From Candidatus Cloacimonadota bacterium (GTDB lineage: Bacteria > Cloacimonadota > Cloacimonadia > Cloacimonadales > Cloacimonadaceae), in contig JALNXT010000028.1 of assembly GCA_023230245.1 (NCBI GenBank), positions 1-9,715 on the forward strand: DNA of 9,715 bases, written 5' to 3'. How positions within the stretch are numbered: position 1 is the first letter of the stretch; every line of letters begins with the position of its first letter. A program made the position numbers and the translations under genes. Below the pieces are notes generated by a model. The model ran no database searches and was not told the DNA's origin. It was given only the letters and a program-made list of their open reading frames with translations. Positions 1-6,381 of this stretch are shown here, piece after piece.

Positions 1-1400
1 TTAATCACGCTCCAGGGCTTACGCTCATCAAAATACTTGTTACCCAAACGCGCAATATCCATCACCAGCCTGGTATTCTTCTTCACCTGATAATCTTTGT
101 AACCGCTTTCTATTTCGCTAATCAAAACATCTGTTTCGCTAATCACAGCCTTGCTTTGTTCATCCAGTTTGCAGGCGGTAATTAAGCCCTCATAGTTCTT
201 CGCTGCAAAGGCAAAGACACGGTTGGCAAGATTCCCCAGCGTGTTATTCAAATCGCTATTCACACACGCCTGAAAGCCCTTGAAGCTGAAATCCGCATCC
301 TGCTTTTCGGGAGCGTTAACTGCCAGGTAATAGCGCAGATACTCTCCATCAAAATCTTTCACAAACTCATCTACCCAGATAGCCCAATTCTTGGAAGTGG
401 AGATCTTTTCCCCTTCCAGATTCATAAATTCATTGGCAGGTATATCGTGCGGTAGGCAGTAGCCCGCATCTTGTCCCATCAGCATCGCAGGCCAAATCAA
501 GGCATGAAAAATGATGTTGTCTTTCCCGATAAAGTGAATCAACTGCGTATCGGGATCCAGCCAATAGTCTTTCCAAAGTTCTGGTTTCCCTTGGTTTATC
601 GCCCATTCCATGGTAGAAGATATATAGCCGATGGGCGCATCAAACCACACATATAGCACTTTCCCTTCTGCATCGGGCAGAGGCACAGGCACTCCCCAGC
701 TAAGGTCGCGGGTGATGGAACGCTCTATCAAGCCCTGTTCCAGCAAGCCCATCATAAAATTCAGCACATTTTCTTTCCAGTAATCTTTGGTGGAGAGCCA
801 GTTTTTAAGCCGCTCTCTAAAGCTATCCAAGTGAATGAACCAATGCTTCGTTTCGCGTATTACAGGCGTATTCCCGCAGATTTTACAGGCAGGCTCCACC
901 AGGGTAGTGGTATCGTATATCTGTCCGCATTTATCGCACTGATCTCCCCTTGCACCCGTGGCACCGCATTTCGGGCAGATGCCTTCCACATATCTATCTG
1001 GCAGATAGCGTTTATCGTGCTCACAATAGAATTGCAAAGTTACCTTACTCTGGATATTCCCTTTCTCATAAAGCTGCGTAAAGAACTCCTGTGAGAGCTT
1101 GTGATGCGGAGGGCGAGCAGTACCCGAGAAATTGTCAAACTCTATCCCCACCCCATCAAACGCTTCTTTAATGGACGCATGATAGCGGTTCACCACATCC
1201 TGCGGAGAAACACCTTCTTTATCGGCAGAAATGGAGATAGGCGTGCCGTGCTCATCCGTGCCACAGATATAGATTACATCTTGTTGTTTCATGCGCAGGT
1301 AACGCACAAAGATATCCGCCGGCAGGTAAGCTCCCGCCACATGCCCCACATGAAGTTTGCCATTGGCATAGGGGAGAGCACTGGTAACGATATATTTCAT
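1..1400 (-). CDS. metG: Methionine--tRNA ligase (MetRS), C-terminus cut by window edge
   Basis: Class I aminoacyl-tRNA synthetase that charges tRNA-Met with methionine in the cytoplasm. Translation from the ATG at 1400 gives 466 residues with no stop before the left edge. Bacterial MetRS is usually about 500-700 residues, so the end of the anticodon-binding domain, and any C-terminal dimerisation domain, lies outside. Visible landmarks are the HIGH-type motif HVGH (residues 17-20), the CGTDEHG segment (46-52), and a zinc-knuckle insertion with cysteine pairs at 142/145, 155/158 and 172/175. The KMSKS-type loop reads KISTS (332-336), and the helical anticodon-binding region starts near 370. 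The start is supported by an AGAGGAT Shine-Dalgarno about 7 bases upstream, inside the end of the aspartokinase gene. The ATG begins one base after that gene's stop, so co-transcription is very likely. The identification is firm; only the 3' end is unknown. Confidence 0.97.
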   Translation of the reverse strand, partial: MKYIVTSALPYANGKLHVGHVAGAYLPADIFVRYLRMKQQDVIYICGTDEHGTPISISADKEGVSPQDVVNRYHASIKEAFDGVGIEFDNFSGTARPPHHKLSQEFFTQLYEKGNIQSKVTLQFYCEHDKRYLPDRYVEGICPKCGATGARGDQCDKCGQIYDTTTLVEPACKICGNTPVIRETKHWFIHLDSFRERLKNWLSTKDYWKENVLNFMMGLLEQGLIERSITRDLSWGVPVPLPDAEGKVLYVWFDAPIGYISSTMEWAINQGKPELWKDYWLDPDTQLIHFIGKDNIIFHALIWPAMLMGQDAGYCLPHDIPANEFMNLEGEKISTSKNWAIWVDEFVKDFDGEYLRYYLAVNAPEKQDADFSFKGFQACVNSDLNNTLGNLANRVFAFAAKNYEGLITACKLDEQSKAVISETDVLISEIESGYKDYQVKKNTRLVMDIARLGNKYFDERKPWSVI

Positions 1401-1401
1401 C

Positions 1402-2589
1402 TTATTTATCCTCTATGAATGCTTTATGCAAAGCACTTACTGCCGTTTCAAGATACTGGGAAGGCAGTAACAGTTCCACGCTGCGTTCGGTATTGATACT
1501 GCGCAGTACGCCATAAGGTGCACAAAGCTGTAAACACTCTGCCAGGAAAGCGGCATCATAACCCAAACCCATACCAATCAGATTCACAAAGCACAGATCA
1601 GCTTCTTTGGCTACATTTTCCAGCCTATTTGTCTTTAGCACGTAGTCTATCTCAGTTTCGTATTTCGCCTCTACAAACAGCTCCAAAACACCTTTATCAA
1701 GTGCGTATTTATAAACCTCATGCTGCCAGCCTTTCAGCAAGCTCTGCACACCATCGGTATAGGGCAAGCGATAGCACAGCAGCTTATCTTTGTGTGCTAT
1801 AGCGGTTACAATGCGTTCTTCCATTTTTTTATCCTTGTATAAACTATTCTTTTCGGAGGTCATCAGCGATCCCGGCGCAAAGGTAAAGGACGATTTCACT
1901 TCCACTTGCACACCATATTTACAGGCAAATTCCACCGCCCGCGGATGCAGAACCTTGCTGCCATTATAGCAGAGGCTTAGCATCAGTTCAGATGAAACTT
2001 CTCTTAACAGCTTGGGGTGTTTCACAATACGCGGATCGGCAGTATATACCCCATCCACATCTGTATATATCTCGCATTTATCAGCTTCTAAATAACAAGC
2101 CAAAGCTACTGCGCTGGTATCTGAACCGCCACGTCCCAAGGTGGTAATTTCCTTTGCCGCACTAACCCCCTGAAAGCCCGCCACAATCACTACTTTCCCT
2201 TTGGCAAGTTCTTCGTGGATACGGAAAGCATTCACCTTCAGGATGCTCGCATTGCCATGCTTATCGTCGGTGATAATGCCGCTTTGGCTGCCGGTGAAGG
2301 AAATGCAAGCAACCCCTTCCTCTATCAGAGCAAGGGAGAGGAGGCTCATACTGATGCGTTCGCCAGCGGTTAGCAGCATATCCATCTCCCTGCGGGAGGG
2401 ATGCTGGGAAATATCATAAGCCAAACCACTAAGCCTGTCTGTGGTCTTTGCCATCGCAGATACCACCAACACCAGCGCATCTCCAGCACGATATTCTGCA
2501 GCTATCTTATGTGCGATATTACGGATTAAATCGGTGCTACCCACCGAGGTACCGCCAAACTTTTTAACTATTATTGCCATATGTTTCAT
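1402..2589 (-). CDS. lysC: Aspartokinase (aspartate kinase), monofunctional
   Basis: Phosphorylates aspartate to 4-phospho-aspartate, the first step towards lysine, threonine and methionine. With the likelier inner start (ATG at 2580) it has 392 residues, a normal length for a monofunctional enzyme. Motifs in that numbering are KFGGTSVG (7-14), GERIS (73-77), RGGSDTSA (150-157), YTDVDGVYTADPR (172-184, nucleotide binding) and KVLHPRA (209-215). Residues from about 258 to the end should form the paired ACT regulatory domains. They are diverged, so the feedback effector cannot be read from sequence. Two starts are possible, MKHM at 2589 or MAII at 2580. Neither has a strong Shine-Dalgarno; the inner one matches the usual family N-terminus. 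No homoserine dehydrogenase domain follows. Stop and metG start are one base apart, so the two genes form an operon. The symbol is by function; lysC versus another paralogue name is not certain. Confidence 0.93.
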   Translation of the reverse strand: MKHMAIIVKKFGGTSVGSTDLIRNIAHKIAAEYRAGDALVLVVSAMAKTTDRLSGLAYDISQHPSRREMDMLLTAGERISMSLLSLALIEEGVACISFTGSQSGIITDDKHGNASILKVNAFRIHEELAKGKVVIVAGFQGVSAAKEITTLGRGGSDTSAVALACYLEADKCEIYTDVDGVYTADPRIVKHPKLLREVSSELMLSLCYNGSKVLHPRAVEFACKYGVQVEVKSSFTFAPGSLMTSEKNSLYKDKKMEERIVTAIAHKDKLLCYRLPYTDGVQSLLKGWQHEVYKYALDKGVLELFVEAKYETEIDYVLKTNRLENVAKEADLCFVNLIGMGLGYDAAFLAECLQLCAPYGVLRSINTERSVELLLPSQYLETAVSALHKAFIEDK

Positions 2590-2670
2590 CGTCTTTCAGA
2601 TTTAGGGCGTTTGTCAAGAGAAAAAAGCAAATACGCAGTTTTGCCAACGCAGATAAGCGGCAAAGTCCCT

Positions 2671-2713
2671 CTAAAAATAAGAGATGGGCGCAGAACCACA
2701 GCCCTGCACCCAT
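2671..2713 (-). terminator. Intrinsic terminator after the 2737-3210 gene
   Basis: On the minus strand a 10-bp stem (arms 2704-2713 and 2684-2693, one G-U wobble, 10-base loop) is followed by a T-rich stretch (2671-2680). It lies 24 bases beyond the stop of the small minus-strand gene and ahead of the aspartokinase gene, so it separates the two transcription units. On the plus strand the same hairpin is followed only by a short CTTTTC, so bidirectional action is possible but weaker. Confidence 0.75.
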
Positions 2714-2736
2714 ACTTTTCATGCGCGTGTTTTGCA

Positions 2737-3210
2737 CTACGGCACAAGCAAATTTGTATAAGTTTCGTAATCCGTAACCCGCTTCAGAAAGCCGGCATCC
2801 ACGCATTTGCTGACTGACTGCACTGGAGAATCCAACAGCATAATATCGCTCAATGTTACCGTTTTCAGGTCAATATGGGTGGGGTCTTTCTTATACCACT
2901 TCCACATACAGGAAATGAACAGGGATTTGGAAGAAGGCATAGGATGTGCCCTTTCCTTGATTCTTTTGAAGTTTTCCTTGGTATTCTTCTGAGCATACTC
3001 TTTCAAATCTGCCACATACAAAGGGTTTGCCTCTTTGTACAGGATATCCAGATTTGTGGCAATTGCGCCCATAATTTCGTGTGCTTCCACCAGCGTGGGA
3101 TAGCGAAACTTGCGCCCATAACACAGCAAACCACTGAACCAGGAAGTATATACCACCTGGTCATACTTACCACTGTAAGTTCCAACACCGTTTTCGAAAG
3201 AGACTTTCAT
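2737..3210 (-). CDS. Small protein of unrecognised 'MKVSF/GK/YPTL' family, copy A
   Basis: 157 residues, starting at the ATG at 3210 (MKVSFENG), which has a GGAGG Shine-Dalgarno at 3219-3223 with 8-base spacing. An in-frame ATG five codons upstream overlaps that Shine-Dalgarno and is unlikely to be used. I do not recognise a named domain. No signal peptide or membrane segment is visible; the protein is rich in aromatic and basic residues and looks cytoplasmic. It is clearly related to the plus-strand protein at 5611-6054. Shared features are the MKVSF start, a GK-D turn near residues 14-17, an RK...YPTL block at about 33-40, and a conserved C-terminal block (IDLKT-T...D.P..SV.K.V.AGFL.RV.DY). 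Copy A carries about 10 extra residues in the middle. It is monocistronic, with the 2671-2713 terminator behind it and a conserved element at 3308-3354 ahead. Function unknown; do not infer an enzyme. Confidence 0.85.
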   Translation of the reverse strand: MKVSFENGVGTYSGKYDQVVYTSWFSGLLCYGRKFRYPTLVEAHEIMGAIATNLDILYKEANPLYVADLKEYAQKNTKENFKRIKERAHPMPSSKSLFISCMWKWYKKDPTHIDLKTVTLSDIMLLDSPVQSVSKCVDAGFLKRVTDYETYTNLLVP

Positions 3211-3307
3211 AAGTCTATCCTCCATTCGTATAAGGGGTTTTAGTTTGAGGCGAAGCAGCTTGCGAAAACACTATCGCGAGACAGCAAGTTCACTAATCTG
3301 CTTTTCC

Positions 3308-3354
3308 TCCCCCTATTATACTATAGAGTGCAAAAGGTGGGGTTTATGTTGCAA
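3308..3354 (-). promoter_or_regulatory. Conserved upstream element of copy A (shared with 5507-5553)
   Basis: Read on the minus strand: TTGCAACA (3354-3347), 10 unconserved bases, CTTTTGCAC (3336-3328), one variable base, then CTATA, two variable bases, ATAATA and a run of Gs. The same blocks with identical spacing lie before the paralogue at 5611. A perfect TATAAT sits at 3320-3315, about 105 bases before the start codon, and is the likely -10. No conserved -35 lies 16-18 bases upstream of it. The two TTGCA boxes are 21 bases apart, two helical turns, which would suit an activator. The sequence is seen directly; its role as a promoter is inferred. Confidence 0.6.
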
Positions 3355-3443
3355 ATGGGTGAAAATAAATTATCGCTAAACAAGAAATATGATTTCATCT
3401 TTGAATATACATAAAATCGAAATATCTAACTATAACAGCGTGG

Positions 3444-4241
3444 TTAAAACCGAATAGGCGGCGCACTATATGATAGTGTGTTACCATTAAAGAGAAATAC
3501 AGATATAAACACAAGTATTAGAAATAAAGAATTTACAATTAAAAACACACGATACCAGCCATAAGGTTTGTCTTTTATCAGAACTCTAATCTGAAATCCA
3601 ATCAATATTATATATACGCACAGCGTCAGCAAGAACACTGTAATACTTAAATAGTTATTGTAAGACACTCTATCTGAAGAGGTTTTAACTTTGGCTATTT
3701 TCTTCTGACCTTCAATTGAGGCTGTTACTATAACATCTTTTTCAATATCACCCTCATAAATTAGCTGTAATATCGCACCATCATTCTTTTCAAGTATTTT
3801 CCAGTCTATAAAAACTATCCCCTTATTAATGGACAATGTATCAAGCACAACACATGTTTCTGGTCTATTAGTTTTCAGTAATGTCGCTTCAAGTATTCTT
3901 GTACTATCTTTATAACAAATCTTTGTGCGGTTCAATACATCTTTCTGCCATATTGATTGTTTCCCTGCATTCCATATTTCGATTTGTGCAATAGATACAT
4001 TACGGTTAACAGGCTTACCATCATAATATACAGAAATTCGCGAAGTAGCATCTTTGTTTACCATAGCAGTTTTAACGGGATGCTCCATATAAGTTAATTC
4101 AGGTTTTTCAATACTAACCACATACGTATATATGGCAAATATTCCGAATCCAAAAGTCAATAACACACCTATTAAACCAACCCATGGATTATCACTAAAC
4201 CATTTTATTAAGCTTCTTTTCTTTGTTATAACTTCATCCAT
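3444..4241 (-). CDS. Hypothetical three-helix membrane protein with a soluble central domain
   Basis: 265 residues, start supported by an AGAGGTG Shine-Dalgarno at 4247-4253. The predicted layout is a short basic N-terminus, TM1 at about 19-43, a soluble and probably extracytoplasmic domain at 44-197, then TM2 at about 198-218 and TM3 at about 232-251 with a short tail. The start of the soluble domain (about 48-135) alternates hydrophobic and polar residues with a YDGKPV...IEIWNAG pattern, suggestive of an Ig-like beta sandwich; that is inference, not a recognised domain hit. There are no catalytic motifs. It is visibly more AT-rich in sequence and codon use than the metG, aspartokinase and ABC genes, which suggests horizontal acquisition. 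It is a single gene, with the regulatory element of the 2737-3210 gene directly downstream. Membrane proteins of this shape occur in uncharacterised accessory loci, but nothing here ties it to defence or transport. Confidence 0.8.
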   Translation of the reverse strand: MDEVITKKRSLIKWFSDNPWVGLIGVLLTFGFGIFAIYTYVVSIEKPELTYMEHPVKTAMVNKDATSRISVYYDGKPVNRNVSIAQIEIWNAGKQSIWQKDVLNRTKICYKDSTRILEATLLKTNRPETCVVLDTLSINKGIVFIDWKILEKNDGAILQLIYEGDIEKDVIVTASIEGQKKIAKVKTSSDRVSYNNYLSITVFLLTLCVYIILIGFQIRVLIKDKPYGWYRVFLIVNSLFLILVFISVFLFNGNTLSYSAPPIRF

Positions 4242-4253
4242 ATCAACACCTCT

Positions 4254-4655
4254 TAGTTAAACTTCATTTAGATTTAGCAATTACGAATCTATCATCATCG
4301 GTACATTTATTATCATAAGCATGCTATACGAATTCCGTATTCTGTCAACTATAAATTATACTATTACAAACATATCTATCATAAATGAGATCAATTGTAC
4401 TAATTAATATGCTCCATAGTTTCTTATACAGAAAGCCCTCAAGGTAGCAGAAGCTTGTATTAGACACATCTAGTATTTGTTGCTATAAATCAACTCCATG
4501 TGAAAATAAGTCATATTCTACCCTAAAGCAAGCTGTATCTCTGCACCTATTGCCCAAACTATACTTTTCTATATATTCCTAAAAGCTACTTTCCCAAGGC
4601 AAACACGCGGCATATTTTCTCTGATTCATAACTTATCAGCATATCCACAAAAATA
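4254..4655. other. AT-rich intergenic stretch without a supported gene
   Basis: Divergent intergenic region between the membrane-protein gene (minus) and the 197-residue protein gene (plus). It is strongly AT-rich. Apart from the promoter/inverted repeat at 4321-4348, I see no coding pattern, RNA gene or strong hairpin. The only longer reading frame (4586-4780, minus) has no Shine-Dalgarno and overlaps the better-supported plus-strand start. Confidence 0.6.
4321..4348 (-). promoter_or_regulatory. Putative sigma70-type promoter of the 3444-4241 gene with an inverted repeat in the spacer
   Basis: On the minus strand TTGACA (4348-4343) is followed after 16 bases by TAGCAT (4326-4321). A 15-base inverted repeat, ATACG-GAATT-CGTAT (4340-4326), fills the spacer almost exactly. 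An operator at this position would block RNA polymerase. The -35 is perfect and the -10 matches four of six consensus bases. Promoter and operator functions are inferred. Confidence 0.5.
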
Positions 4656-4659
4656 ATGC

Positions 4660-4687
4660 TTGCCATATCATTACATAGTAGTATTTT
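4660..4687 (+). promoter_or_regulatory. Putative promoter of the 4725-5318 gene
   Basis: TTGCCA (4660-4665, one mismatch to the -35 consensus), a 16-base spacer and TATTTT (4682-4687, four of six to the -10 consensus). This places transcription start about 30 bases ahead of the ATG at 4725. In such an AT-rich region a chance match is possible. Confidence 0.35.
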
Positions 4688-4724
4688 ATCAGCAGGATTA
4701 ATTCTAACTCTTAGGAGATGTAGT

Positions 4725-5318
4725 ATGTTCGACGATGATAATGAGTTACAATTGTACGAAGATTTTCTGCAGCTTGCCAAAGCGCATCCTCAATGCAAGG
4801 CAGGGAATTACATCCGCGAGCTTTGGGAGCATAAGGGCACGGCGATAAGTGCCACAGAGCTATACACCCTTTATCAGCCTCAGTTCAGCCAGTATATTAG
4901 CGATGATTTACGTCAGGTGGAGCGGGTGACGAATAGTCTGCAATTCACCTCATATCCGGAGTTGCCGATAACATTCACGGATTTGCTAACGATTCGGGAC
5001 TTGGGTGAGTTCTTGCAAAAACTGCGCTGCGACCTTGCCGAAGCCCGCGAAAACAACGATGAAGGCAGAATTTGCGAAGATATCGCCACCATCGAGTATT
5101 TGAATGATTACATTCTGCATGGCGTTACCAACGGCGGCAAGCTGAAAAACATCCGATCTCTGGTGCGAGATCATGCCCGGCTGATTGGGCAGGGAGTGCA
5201 ATATCTTGTAGATAGCATCCAAACAGTCCATCCGCGCTTAGCGGAACACATTGCCATGCATATCGTTATCGGAGTTCAGTGCTATTGGTCTTGTGATGCT
5301 ATTCGCCACCGCGCCTAA
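4725..5318 (+). CDS. Hypothetical helical protein of 197 residues
   Basis: Start at the ATG at 4725 (MFDDDNELQL), preceded by AGGAG at 4713-4717 with 7-base spacing. The open frame continues upstream to 4656, but that extension has no ribosome site. The protein is acidic at the N-terminus, soluble, and predicted largely helical; no transmembrane segment is evident. Its N-terminal half (about 1-60) reads like a helix-turn-helix-sized module. A central Glu/Arg-rich helix (about 98-130) could be coiled. The C-terminus has an arrangement 'HPRLAEH...I.IGVQCYW' (about 167-187) that resembles tails found on various bacterial hypothetical proteins, but I cannot name a family. It is followed at once by a repeat-rich gap before copy B of the MKVSF family, so it is probably monocistronic. 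Function unknown. Confidence 0.75.
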   Translation: MFDDDNELQLYEDFLQLAKAHPQCKAGNYIRELWEHKGTAISATELYTLYQPQFSQYISDDLRQVERVTNSLQFTSYPELPITFTDLLTIRDLGEFLQKLRCDLAEARENNDEGRICEDIATIEYLNDYILHGVTNGGKLKNIRSLVRDHARLIGQGVQYLVDSIQTVHPRLAEHIAMHIVIGVQCYWSCDAIRHRA

Positions 5319-5347
5319 GAAATCTGCAAGCTATCCACAAGCAGGCT

Positions 5348-5375
5348 AAAAGGGACGTTCACCCCTATTTGACAC
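5348..5375. repeat. Possible REP-like remnant (GGGACGTT...TTTGACAC type)
   Basis: A short stretch with a weak 4-bp hairpin (AGGG 5351-5354 with CCCT 5363-5366) followed by TTTGACAC. From memory it resembles sequences that recur between genes near REP-type transposases in several phyla. There is only one copy here and no transposase gene, so the call rests on resemblance alone. Confidence 0.25.
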
Positions 5376-5403
5376 TTGAGTCTTGTCTCTTTGCCTCCAC
5401 TTT

Positions 5404-5440
5404 GCGGGAGAATCGCGGGAGCATCGTGGGAAGATGCGGG
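5404..5440. repeat. 11-bp tandem repeat, about 3.3 imperfect copies
   Basis: Three consecutive 11-base units, GCGGGAGAATC (5404-5414), GCGGGAGCATC (5415-5425) and GTGGGAAGATG (5426-5436), then a partial CGGG. It is non-coding and lies between the end of the 4725-5318 gene and the promoter region of copy B. This is a minisatellite-like sequence with no apparent gene function. Confidence 0.65.
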
Positions 5441-5506
5441 TTTGAACATCCCTTGTAGCTTGCTTTTAGAAGTTATTTTGCTTCCATAAAAAATAAATGA
5501 GAGCAG

Positions 5507-5553
5507 TTGCAACACTCTGAGGAGCTTTTGCACCCTATATAATAATAGGGGGG
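5507..5553 (+). promoter_or_regulatory. Conserved upstream element of copy B (shared with 3308-3354)
   Basis: TTGCAACA (5507-5514), 10 unconserved bases, CTTTTGCAC (5525-5533), one variable base, CTATA, two variable bases, ATAATAGGGGG and further Gs. TATAAT occurs at 5538-5543. AT-rich sequence precedes it, as in the other copy. The ATG of copy B is about 60 bases downstream of the G-run. Conservation with the minus-strand copy is seen directly. Promoter plus activator-site function is inferred from position and from the TATAAT. Confidence 0.6.
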
Positions 5554-5610
5554 GAGTAATAGCTTAACAGCTAAAGAGTTAAAAGTTTGCCACACAACAA
5601 AGGAGAAACG

Positions 5611-6054
5611 ATGAAAGTTAGCTTTCAATACGGACTTGCCGGGTTCACCGGTAAAATGGATGGATTGGTGTTTTGCTACAATCGCTATTTGGGCAAGGTG
5701 TATGCGCGAAAGCGGGTGTATCCTACGCTTACGGCGCATCATGAAAAGTTTGGCAGCGTTAATGCGAATTTGTTTGCCATCCAGCCATCGCAGGGCTACA
5801 AGGACAATATGTACGTGTATATGAAGAGGTACGCCACTCTGAAAGGTCCTAAGACAATGATGCTGACCTGGAGCAACCTCTATATGAAACTGATGTACGA
5901 TATGGCAAAGGCGGATGCGACGATAGATTTGCGTACGCTTACGCGAGAAGAGATTTACCTGCGGGATTTGCCGTGTATCAGTGTACAAAAAGCGGTGCTG
6001 GCGGGGCTATTGCCTCGGGTTTACGATTGGCAGAGTTTTGTGCATGAATTGTAG
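5611..6054 (+). CDS. Small protein of unrecognised 'MKVSF/GK/YPTL' family, copy B
   Basis: 147 residues from the ATG at 5611 (MKVSFQYG), with AGGAG at 5601-5605 and 5-base spacing. A longer frame from 5587 would use an ATG ahead of this ribosome site and is rejected. It is a paralogue of the protein at 2737-3210. Shared parts are MKVSF, the GK-D turn (14-17), RK..YPTL (33-40), an N-L pair near 53-54, and the C-terminal block IDLRTLT..EI...D.P.ISV.KAVLAGLL.RV.DW. Overall identity looks low, about 30% by eye, so the two copies are old. It is soluble, basic and aromatic-rich, with several Met and Tyr in the central helix-like region; there is no signal peptide or membrane helix. It is a single gene with the conserved upstream element at 5507-5553. 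No known function; conservation of the N- and C-terminal blocks argues that it is a real protein. Confidence 0.87.
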   Translation: MKVSFQYGLAGFTGKMDGLVFCYNRYLGKVYARKRVYPTLTAHHEKFGSVNANLFAIQPSQGYKDNMYVYMKRYATLKGPKTMMLTWSNLYMKLMYDMAKADATIDLRTLTREEIYLRDLPCISVQKAVLAGLLPRVYDWQSFVHEL

Positions 6055-6111
6055 TAAAGGTGGATTATGAGTGTCTGGAAGTGAAAGGGTGGAAGAGTGA
6101 AAAGAGACTGG

Positions 6112-6131
6112 ATTCCAGCCTGCGCTGGAAT
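6112..6131. repeat. REP-like palindrome (ATTCCAGC/GCTGGAAT)
   Basis: A perfect 8-bp stem (6112-6119 with 6124-6131) and a 4-base loop, flanked by CTGG on the left and GACGG on the right. The pattern 'tGGATTCC-palindrome-GGAATGACGG' is well known as a dispersed intergenic repeat in many bacteria. Only one copy is visible here. Confidence 0.5.
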
Positions 6132-6149
6132 GACGGAGTGGGGATTGGG

Positions 6150-6171
6150 TTGCTGAATTCCGATTCGGCAA
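6150..6171. repeat. Second palindrome (TTGCTGAAT/ATTCGGCAA)
   Basis: A 9-bp stem with one G-U wobble (6150-6158 with 6163-6171) around a 4-base loop, 18 bases after the previous palindrome. It could fold as an RNA hairpin downstream of copy B, but no T-run follows, so it is not called a terminator. Confidence 0.5.
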
Positions 6172-6196
6172 TTGGGTAGGTGGGTATGGAAAGGAA

Positions 6197-6284
6197 GCGA
6201 CTTTCAGCCGCTATGGCAAATCGGAGTTTGCCATCCAAATGCGACTTTCAGCCGCTATGGCAAATCGGAGTTTGCCAACCCAAT
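6197..6284. repeat. 44-bp tandem duplication containing a hairpin
   Basis: Two adjacent 44-base copies (6197-6240 and 6241-6284) that differ at two positions near the 3' end of the unit. Each holds GCGACTTTCAGCCGC and then a stem TGGCAAA/TTTGCCA (6214-6220 with 6227-6233, and 6258-6264 with 6271-6277) with a 6-base loop. It is non-coding. The unit is probably a dispersed palindromic repeat of this genome that duplicated locally. Confidence 0.8.
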
Positions 6285-6325
6285 ACTGGGAGTTTTCCGT
6301 TCAATTAGGTAAATGTATCCATCCC

Positions 6326-6360
6326 AATAAATAAAAAAGGCAAGGCAGTTACGCCTTGCC
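6326..6360 (-). terminator. Intrinsic terminator of the GntR-ABC operon
   Basis: A perfect 8-bp GC-rich stem (GGCAAGGC 6339-6346 with GCCTTGCC 6353-6360), a 6-base loop and, reading the minus strand, a TTTTTTATTTATT tail. It lies about 20 bases past the permease stop and ends the minus-strand operon. Confidence 0.9.
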
Positions 6361-6381
6361 ACGATAATAGGGATTAGGTTA

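Noticed and set aside
831..1418. Two plus-strand open frames of 87 and 105 codons
   Set aside because: Antisense to metG, whose motifs are unambiguous across this stretch.
2612..2617. TTGACA on the minus strand as a -35 for the aspartokinase operon
   Set aside because: No reasonable -10 at 15-18 bases, and a start there would leave almost no leader. Left unannotated.
5369..5374. TTGACA as a -35 for copy B
   Set aside because: The sequence 16-18 bases downstream is GC-rich (GCCTCC) with no -10; the element at 5507-5553 is a better candidate.
5507..5533. Sigma54 (-24/-12) promoter at the shared element
   Set aside because: TTTTGCAC resembles a -12 box, but no GG lies 10 bases before the GC in either copy.
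5473..5988. 171-codon minus-strand open frame
   Set aside because: It lies opposite copy B, which has a good ribosome site and a paralogue in the same window. The minus frame has no ribosome site and reads like an antisense shadow.
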